Source: Bradyrhizobium nitroreducens (lineage in GTDB: Bacteria; Pseudomonadota; Alphaproteobacteria; Rhizobiales; Xanthobacteraceae). Taken from it: a stretch of DNA of 64,000 nucleotides. The position numbers and the translations under genes were made by a program. How positions within the stretch are numbered: the stretch's first letter is position 1; every line of letters starts with the position of its first letter. Positions 58,371 through 64,000 of this stretch are shown in pieces. A model generated the notes under the pieces. The model saw only the letters and a program-made list of their open reading frames with translations. It ran no database searches and was not told the DNA's origin. Where the stretch lies: the NCBI RefSeq assembly GCF_002776695.1, contig NZ_LFJC01000003.1, positions 7,366,902 through 7,430,901 of the forward strand, in the 5' to 3' direction.

Positions 58371-60584
58371 TCACCTCGCTTGTCTCCGCCGCGCGCCGGT
58401 GCGGCCGAACAGGGTTCGGAATGCACTGACGATGGCGGCGGCGAAGTCGGGATCGTTGATGTTCTTCGGCGTGCGGATGAGCTGACGGTTGCCGGTCTGC
58501 CGCACGGTGCGCTCCAGCGTGCGGTACAGCGCGGCGTCGGCGTCCGGATCCCAGAACGGCTGGCCGCGTGCATCGAGTGCGGAGACGCCGCCCTCGGGCA
58601 GGAAGAAGCGCACCGGGCCATCCATCTGGTTGAGCCGCTCGCCAATCCAGCGGCCCATGCGCTCGTTCTCTTCCACGGTTGTCCGCATCAACGTCACCTG
58701 CGGATTGTGGACGTGGAACTTGCGGCCACGGTAGCGCTCGGGAATGGTCTCGGGCGCGCCGAAATTGACCATGTCGAGGGCGCCGACGGAGCCGACATAG
58801 GGAATGCGCGTGCGGATGATCGCACCGAAGCGGTCCTCCGTCGCCGGGAACACGCCGCCCATCAGAAGATCACAGACCTCGGTGGTGGTGAGGTCGATGG
58901 CGCCGGCGAGCTGGCCGGACTCGACGAGTTTTTCCATGGAACGGCCGCCGACGCCGGTGGCGTGGAAGACCAGGCATTCGAAATCGTCGCGCAGGTCGGC
59001 GGCGATCTTCTGCACGGCGGGCGTGGTGACGCCGAACATGGTGATGCCGACCGAGGGCAGGCCGGCGCCGACGGCACGCTCTTTTGCCTCGCGTCCTTCG
59101 AGCCGCGCCCTGACCATGCCGGCGAGCGCGTTGGCACCGTTGGCCAGCACCGCGCGCGAGATCGAGTTCAGCCCCTGCACGTCGGTGACGGAGTACATCA
59201 TCGTGATGTCGGCCGGACCGACATAGGGCCCGACGTCACCGGAGGCGACGGAGGAGATGATCAGCTTGGGCACGCCGACGGGCAGCGCACGCATGCCGGG
59301 GGCAACCAGCGACGCGGCGCCCGAGCCGCCCGCCGAGATCACGCCGGCAACATTGCCCTGGCGCCGCAGCCAGCTGGCGAAGGCATCGGCCATCGCCGTC
59401 ACAGCAGCACCGCGGTCGGAGCCGAACACGGCAGGACCGCCGCGGCCGTGGTTCAGCGCGATCTCCTGCGCCGAGACGTCGCAGGACGAATGTCGACCGC
59501 TGGTCGAGACGTCGACCAGCCGGGTGCGCAGGCCGCTTTCCGCGATGATGTCGCGGATGTAGCGCAGCTCGACCCCCTTGGTGTCGAGCGTACCGACGAC
59601 AAGCACGACGGGCGGGCCGGCGGTCTGCGCCGCCACCGGCTCGCGCTTGCGCCGGGCCGTCTCGTCGAGCCGTGCGACTTGGGTCGAGAGCGTGCGCGCG
59701 GCCGCCTCGATGCGGGCGATCGGCACCGGTTGCGACCACCGGGTCGGGATCGTCGGGTTGGAGACGTAAATGCGGATCGGCCCGTCGCGGCGCGGTGCCG
59801 GCGCCGGCTTTGCCTCGGCACCGGCCTCGGCGACGTCGAGATCCGGCTCGAGCTCGGCGTGAAGCCCGACGCCGAGCAGGCGCTGCTGCAGGTCGCGGTC
59901 GGCGGCGAGGCGCGCGGAGTCGATGATGCGGTTGATGCGGCCGTTCACCATGATCGCGACGTTGCGCGAGATCGCGGTGGCGACACCGATGTTCTGCTCG
60001 ATCACGAGCACGGACATGTCCTCGTCCTCGCCGAGCCGCAGCAGCATCTCCTCGACCTGCGCCACGATGACGGGCGCAAGTCCCTCGGTCGGCTCGTCCA
60101 TGATCAACAGATGCGGATTGGTGAGCAGCGCGCGCGAGATCGCCAGCATCTGCTGCTCGCCGCCGGAGAGCTGGCCGCCGCCATGGTCCTTGCGCTCGGC
60201 GAGGCGGGGAAAGGTGTCGTAGATGCGCTCGACCGTCCAGGCGCCGGGGCGCATGCCGCCGGCAAGCCGCAAATGCTCGTCGACGCTGAGCGAGCGCCAG
60301 AGCCGACGGCCCTGCGGCACATAGCCGACGCCGAGCCGCGCAATCTGGGCCGGCGGCCGCCGCGTGACGTCCTCGCCGCGGACCCGGATCGATCCGCCAC
60401 TCACGGTCACGAGGCCCATGATGGCCTTGCACAGCGTGGTCTTGCCCATGCCGTTGCGGCCGACCACGGAGAACACGCCGCTCTCCAGCGTGAGATCGAC
60501 GCCCTGCAGCGCGTGGGAATGGCCGTAATAGACGTCGAGGCCGCGGACCTCGAGCGCGGCGGCGGAGCGGCGGGCCTCATTCAT
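58371..60584 (-). CDS. Fusion of a LivF-type ABC ATPase and a Tm-1-like (UPF0261) domain
   Basis: The 737-residue protein has an N-terminal Liv-type ABC ATPase (about 9-245). It shows Walker A GRNGMGKTT (42-50), signature LSGGEQQ (139-145) and Walker B LLIMDEPTEGL (159-169). A linker (about 245-325) leads to a UPF0261/Tm-1-like domain (about 325-735; VVLVVGTLDTKGVELRYIRD, ISAGGSGAASLVAPGM, SVTDVQGLN, FHATGVGGRSMEKL). The ATG at 60584 overlaps the livG stop by 8 bp. The fusion physically couples the transporter to a domain whose reaction is unknown. Confidence 0.88.
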   Translation of the reverse strand: MNEARRSAAALEVRGLDVYYGHSHALQGVDLTLESGVFSVVGRNGMGKTTLCKAIMGLVTVSGGSIRVRGEDVTRRPPAQIARLGVGYVPQGRRLWRSLSVDEHLRLAGGMRPGAWTVERIYDTFPRLAERKDHGGGQLSGGEQQMLAISRALLTNPHLLIMDEPTEGLAPVIVAQVEEMLLRLGEDEDMSVLVIEQNIGVATAISRNVAIMVNGRINRIIDSARLAADRDLQQRLLGVGLHAELEPDLDVAEAGAEAKPAPAPRRDGPIRIYVSNPTIPTRWSQPVPIARIEAAARTLSTQVARLDETARRKREPVAAQTAGPPVVLVVGTLDTKGVELRYIRDIIAESGLRTRLVDVSTSGRHSSCDVSAQEIALNHGRGGPAVFGSDRGAAVTAMADAFASWLRRQGNVAGVISAGGSGAASLVAPGMRALPVGVPKLIISSVASGDVGPYVGPADITMMYSVTDVQGLNSISRAVLANGANALAGMVRARLEGREAKERAVGAGLPSVGITMFGVTTPAVQKIAADLRDDFECLVFHATGVGGRSMEKLVESGQLAGAIDLTTTEVCDLLMGGVFPATEDRFGAIIRTRIPYVGSVGALDMVNFGAPETIPERYRGRKFHVHNPQVTLMRTTVEENERMGRWIGERLNQMDGPVRFFLPEGGVSALDARGQPFWDPDADAALYRTLERTVRQTGNRQLIRTPKNINDPDFAAAIVSAFRTLFGRTGARRRQAR

Positions 60585-61359
60585 GGCCGCCTCCGAGATA
60601 AAGCTCCTGCACTTCAGGATCGGACTCGATCTCCTGCGGCAGGCCTTCCTTGAAGACACGGCCGTTGTGCATCATCGTGACGCTCTCGACGACGCGCAGC
60701 GCCACGTCCATGTCGTGCTCGATGATGATGTAGCCGATATGCGCCGGCAGCGAGGTCAGGATCTCGATCAGCTCGGCCCGTTCGGTCGGCGACAGGCCCG
60801 CGGCCGGCTCGTCGAACAGGACGAAGCGTGGGGCGCCGGCGAGCGCCAGCGCGATCTCGAGCTGGCGCTGCTGGCCGTGTGCGAGCTCGGCGACGCGCTG
60901 GTCCTTCACGGCGGACAGATGCACGGCCTGGACGAGGTTGTCGGCCGCATGCATCAAGGCATCGTTCTGTCCCGGTCGCAGGAACGAGAAGCGCCCGCGC
61001 GAGACGCCGCGGCAGGCGAGATAGACGTTGTCCTGCACGGTGAGGCCGGGGAACAGCGCCGAGATCTGATAGGTCCGGCGCAGCCCGCGGCGGATGCGTT
61101 CATAGGGCGGGAAGTGCGTGACGTCCTCGCCGAAGAAGCGGATGGTGCCGGAGGAGGGCGCGAAATCTCCGGTGATGCAGTTGAACAGCGTGGTCTTGCC
61201 GGCGCCGTTGGAGCCGAGCACGGCGCGGCGCTCGCCGGGGCGCACGGTGATGGTGACGTCGGTCAGCGCCGCGAGCGCGCCGAACAGCCTCGTCACGCCG
61301 CGCAGTTCCAGCGCGGCGCCGGCGCCGACGGCCGAGAGGCGTTGCGCGACGCTATCCAT
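60577..61359 (-). CDS. livG: Liv-type ABC transporter ATP-binding protein (LivG)
   Basis: The 260-residue ATPase has Walker A LGSNGAGKTT, the characteristic LivG loop (RRGLRRTYQISALFPGLTVQDNVYL), signature ELAHGQQRQLEI and Walker B VLFDEPAAGLS. It forms a heterodimer with the ATPase half of the downstream fusion protein. It overlaps livM by 8 bp. The system could carry branched-chain amino acids, amides, urea or aromatic acids. Confidence 0.9.
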   Translation of the reverse strand: MDSVAQRLSAVGAGAALELRGVTRLFGALAALTDVTITVRPGERRAVLGSNGAGKTTLFNCITGDFAPSSGTIRFFGEDVTHFPPYERIRRGLRRTYQISALFPGLTVQDNVYLACRGVSRGRFSFLRPGQNDALMHAADNLVQAVHLSAVKDQRVAELAHGQQRQLEIALALAGAPRFVLFDEPAAGLSPTERAELIEILTSLPAHIGYIIIEHDMDVALRVVESVTMMHNGRVFKEGLPQEIESDPEVQELYLGGGHE

Positions 61360-62434
61360 GGCCGCGTCCTCCGCCCTGGCGATCGTCGCGGGAACGCTGG
61401 CTCTGACGCCAGCGCTGCCACAGGCCGATGACGCCGTCCGAGGACCAGAACACGATGGCGAGGAAGCCGAGCCCGATCAGCAGGCGGAAGCGGTTGCCGT
61501 CGAGGCCGAGCCTGACCAGGAAATCGAGCGCAAAGGTGCGCAGCAGCACGAAGATCAGCGCGCCGATGAAGGGACCGATCGGACGCGTGATGCCGCCGAC
61601 CACGGCAATGATCAGCACGTCGATGCAGGCGCCGACGCTGACCGAGCCCGGCGAGATCTGGCGGTAGTTCCAGACCTGGAGCACGCCGGCAAGCGCGGCG
61701 ATGAAGGACGCAAAGGCATAAGCGGCGACGCGGTGCGCATTGACGTTGAAGCCGAGCGCGGCCATGCGGCGCGGATTGTCGCGAACGCCCTGGAGGGCAA
61801 GGCCGAAGGGCGCGCGCGAGATATACTCGACTGCGAAATAGCAGAGCGCCGCGACCGCGAGCACGACATAGTAGAAGGGGATGTCGGCGCGCCAGTTCAC
61901 GCCCCAGAAGTGCGGCGTGGCCACGGTGTTGATGCCGGTATGGCCGTTGAAGATCGCCCAGTTCTGATTTGTGAAATAGTAGAAGGCAGCGCCAATCGCG
62001 AGCGTGATCATGATGGTGTAGATGCCTTCGGTGCGCACCGCGAGGGCGCCGCCGAGCGTGCCGAACGCGGTCGCCAGCGCCAGCGCCATGGGGACCGCGA
62101 GCCACCATGGCCAGCCCAGGCTGATATTGGCGTTGCCGCTGATACCGAACACGGCGACCATGTAGGCCGAGAAGCCCGCGATGGTGAGCTGCATCAGGCT
62201 GACCATGCCGCCATAGCCGGCGAGGAACATCAGGCTCAGTGCCATGATGCCGAGGATCAGCGTGGTCGCGAAGATCTCGATCAGGAAGAAGCCGCTCGCG
62301 ATCAGCGGCATCACCACGAGAATGACTGCTACGATCCAGGCGGCGGGGTTGTTGATCTCCGGCCATGTCCGCGCGGGGCGCTGCGTCACAGCGGCGGGAC
62401 GAACGGCGACGCGGGCATCGTGGGCGAGCGACAT
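61352..62434 (-). CDS. livM: Liv-type ABC transporter permease (LivM)
   Basis: The 360-residue protein has about 9 membrane segments and the LivM signature region GYGGMVSLMQLTIAGFSAYM, and VRTEGIYTIMITLAIGAAFYY with an ALQGVRDNPRRMAALGFN cytoplasmic EAA-like loop. It forms the membrane channel with the next upstream gene. It starts 1 bp after the livH stop. Confidence 0.9.
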   Translation of the reverse strand: MSLAHDARVAVRPAAVTQRPARTWPEINNPAAWIVAVILVVMPLIASGFFLIEIFATTLILGIMALSLMFLAGYGGMVSLMQLTIAGFSAYMVAVFGISGNANISLGWPWWLAVPMALALATAFGTLGGALAVRTEGIYTIMITLAIGAAFYYFTNQNWAIFNGHTGINTVATPHFWGVNWRADIPFYYVVLAVAALCYFAVEYISRAPFGLALQGVRDNPRRMAALGFNVNAHRVAAYAFASFIAALAGVLQVWNYRQISPGSVSVGACIDVLIIAVVGGITRPIGPFIGALIFVLLRTFALDFLVRLGLDGNRFRLLIGLGFLAIVFWSSDGVIGLWQRWRQSQRSRDDRQGGGRGHG

Positions 62435-62435
62435 G

Positions 62436-63446
62436 TCAGCGCCTCGCCAGCAGGCCTTGCGGCCGGATCGCCAGCACCAGCACCATGATCAGGAAGGTCA
62501 CGACGATGGCATAGGTCGGGATGTAGACCGAGCCGAGCTGCTCGGCGAGGCCGATGATCAGCGCGCCGAGCGCCGCACCGGGGATCGAGCCCATGCCGCC
62601 CACGATCACGACGACGAGGGAGGCGAGCAGGAAGCGGATGTCTTCGCCGGGCGACAGGGATTGGAAGGTGCCGCCGACGACGCCGGCGATGCCCGCAAGT
62701 CCGGCGCCGAATGCGAACACGGCGACGAAGACGAGCTGGATGCGCACGCCGGTCGCGGCGAGGATATCGCGATCGTCGACGCCGGCGCGAATGATCATGC
62801 CGATGCGGGTACGATTGAGCGCGAGCCACATCGACACGCCGATGACCACGGACGCGGCGAAGATCACCAGCCGTACCATGGGATATCTGAGATAGACCGG
62901 CTCGCCCGAGGATTTCACCGCCGTGATCAGCGGCAGCTCCACGGGGCCGATCAGCCAGTTCGGGGTCTGAACCTGGTAGAAATCGCCGCCGCAGGCCCAC
63001 AGCATCAGATCGGCGAACACGATCGACAGCCCGATCGTCACCATGGTCTGCCTGAGATCCTGTCCCTCCATCCGGTGGAACACGATCACCTGGAGCAGGA
63101 CGCCCACCAGGGCGGTAAGGATGAAGGCGACGATGAAGCTGAGGAGCCAGGAGCCGGTCGCTGTGCTGATGGCATAGCCGACATAGCCGCCGAACAGATA
63201 GAGCGAGCCGTGCGCGAGGTTGACGTTGCGCATCAGGCCGAAGATCAGCGTGAAGCCGCTGGCGACGAGGAAGTACAGGCCTCCGAGCGTGATGCCGTTG
63301 AACACGGCGTTGAGGAACACGCGCTTGCGGCCGATGGCTTCCTCGAGGCCCGGCGGCCAGACCGCGAAGATCAGCCAGAGCGCGACGGCAATGGCAATGA
63401 TGGCAATCAGCGCCCAGGCCGGATGGCGTTCGACAAAGCGGCTCAT
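62436..63446 (-). CDS. livH: Liv-type ABC transporter permease (LivH)
   Basis: The 336-residue membrane protein has NAVFNGITLGGLYFLVASGFTLIFGLMRNVNLAHGSLY, the LivH signature, plus GRMEGQD-like and VDDRDILAATGV cytoplasmic loops and an IGLAEQLGSVYIPTYAIVVTF end. I chose the ATG at 63446 because GGGAAGG lies about 9 bases upstream and the first membrane segment follows; an in-frame ATG at 63467 is also possible. It is the first gene of the 18-gene block in the window. Confidence 0.9.
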   Translation of the reverse strand: MSRFVERHPAWALIAIIAIAVALWLIFAVWPPGLEEAIGRKRVFLNAVFNGITLGGLYFLVASGFTLIFGLMRNVNLAHGSLYLFGGYVGYAISTATGSWLLSFIVAFILTALVGVLLQVIVFHRMEGQDLRQTMVTIGLSIVFADLMLWACGGDFYQVQTPNWLIGPVELPLITAVKSSGEPVYLRYPMVRLVIFAASVVIGVSMWLALNRTRIGMIIRAGVDDRDILAATGVRIQLVFVAVFAFGAGLAGIAGVVGGTFQSLSPGEDIRFLLASLVVVIVGGMGSIPGAALGALIIGLAEQLGSVYIPTYAIVVTFLIMVLVLAIRPQGLLARR

Positions 63447-63638
63447 GCGCGCCGCCTTCCCGGCCATGCCACGTGCCCAAGGTCGATCGAATGCAGGTCA
63501 GACAGCCTTGTACCGGCTGCTCGCCTAGCCATGAACGTGCGCTCCCGTCGTCGCGATCATCTCAGGATCGCGTTGCCGGCATCCTAGCCGGGCGGCGGGG
63601 GCGACGTTTGATCGTGAGTATCTTTTCGTGGCCCGCGC

Positions 63639-64000
63639 TCAGGCGCGCAAAATCTTGGCCGCTCGACGATAATCGGTCGGGGCCATCCCCACATTGGCGG
63701 CGAAGAAGCGGGTGAAACCGCTCTGCGAGGAGAAGCCGAGATCGAAGCCGATATCGGCGATCGGCGTCTCGCTGGCCACCAGCGCTTCGAGCGCCTGTTC
63801 CATGATCAGCGTGTTCAGATAGAGATTCGGCGTAACGCCGGTCTGGACGCGGAACAGCCGGTAGAAATGCGGCCGCGACAGGCCGGATTCCCGTGCGATG
63901 GTGTCGAGCTCGATCTCGGCACCGGGACTTTCCGACATCATCTTGATGCATTTGCGCACGCGAAAATCGGTGACGGAGCCGTTTGCGCGTGGATCGCGCG
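63639..64000 (-). CDS. AraC-family regulator, C-terminal part (5' end cut by window edge)
   Basis: The visible 120 or so residues are a complete AraC/XylS DNA-binding domain with two HTH motifs: LDTIARESGLSRPHFYRLFRVQTGVTPNLYLN, and PIADIGFDLGFSSQSGFTRFFAANVGMAPTDYRR. The frame stays open to the window end, so a ligand domain probably precedes it. It lies 190 bp upstream of livH in the same direction and is a candidate activator of the block. Confidence 0.88.
   Translation of the reverse strand, partial: RDPRANGSVTDFRVRKCIKMMSESPGAEIELDTIARESGLSRPHFYRLFRVQTGVTPNLYLNTLIMEQALEALVASETPIADIGFDLGFSSQSGFTRFFAANVGMAPTDYRRAAKILRA

Noticed and set aside
57558..60653. Open plus-strand frame of about 1030 codons opposite the Tm-1-like genes
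   Set aside because: It is the antisense of conserved minus-strand genes; its translation is His/Asp/Arg/Gly-rich and shows no fold.

Overview
The window is GC-rich chromosomal DNA from an alphaproteobacterium, most probably Bradyrhizobium or a close relative such as Rhodopseudomonas or Afipia. This rests on codon and base composition, the RibBX-type riboflavin gene, the many paralogous acyl-CoA, SDR and Liv/TTT transport genes, and intergenic palindromes of a kind I associate with Bradyrhizobiaceae. The species is inferred, not shown. I saw no rRNA, tRNA, insertion sequence, prophage or CRISPR array.

Region 1 (1-22 kb) is mixed housekeeping and accessory DNA. It holds an HxlR regulator divergent from an SDR and a nitronate monooxygenase-like gene, a Tat-exported PhoD-type phosphatase, an aldo/keto reductase, small exported proteins, a truncated BoxR-like HTH next to an HpaD-type ring-cleavage dioxygenase, an aminotransferase, a CPA2 antiporter, ribBX, glutaryl-CoA dehydrogenase, an MBL hydrolase, an acyl-CoA ligase, an extensin-like peptidase, an L,D-transpeptidase lipoprotein and CorA. 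Several gaps carry interspersed palindromic repeats. The gap at 22.1-22.9 kb is a gene-free stretch with strong inverted repeats.

Region 2 (22.9-26.8 kb) is a ureide (purine-derived nitrogen) module: a LysR regulator divergent from a DctA-type transporter, ureidoglycolate lyase and ureidoglycine aminohydrolase. Region 3 (26.8-29.9 kb) is a two-component flavin monooxygenase module (LLM oxygenase, flavin reductase, small partner) divergent from a second LysR gene, with a perfect 16-bp direct repeat between them.

Region 4 (29.9-43.6 kb) looks like one TetR-controlled catabolic regulon. Three near-identical palindromes (core GACCGATCGGTC) lie before tetR and the divergent SMP-30 gene, before the TTT solute-binding gene, and before a ten-gene operon. 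That operon encodes an enoyl-CoA hydratase, an NDP-forming acyl-CoA synthetase, a Liv-type solute-binding protein, two acyl-CoA dehydrogenases, two SDRs, a double CMD protein and TctB/TctA. The substrate is probably a carboxylic acid activated to its CoA ester; its identity is unknown.

Region 5 (43.7-64 kb) is a single-direction block of 18 tightly packed minus-strand genes below an AraC-type regulator. From the upstream end it has: a Liv-type ABC transporter whose second ATPase is fused to a Tm-1-like (UPF0261) domain; the partner PEP-hydrolase-like TIM barrel; a 969-residue SPFH/flotillin-like protein built of 44-residue repeats; two SRPBCC proteins; a molybdenum hydroxylase whose large subunit is split into two genes; a MoxR ATPase and VWA protein; an amidohydrolase; a lactonase-like MBL protein; an SMP-30/isochorismatase fusion; and an azoreductase-like flavoprotein. 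This set resembles an uptake and ring-hydroxylation/hydrolysis pathway for an unknown heterocyclic or aromatic compound and is the best candidate here for an undescribed system.
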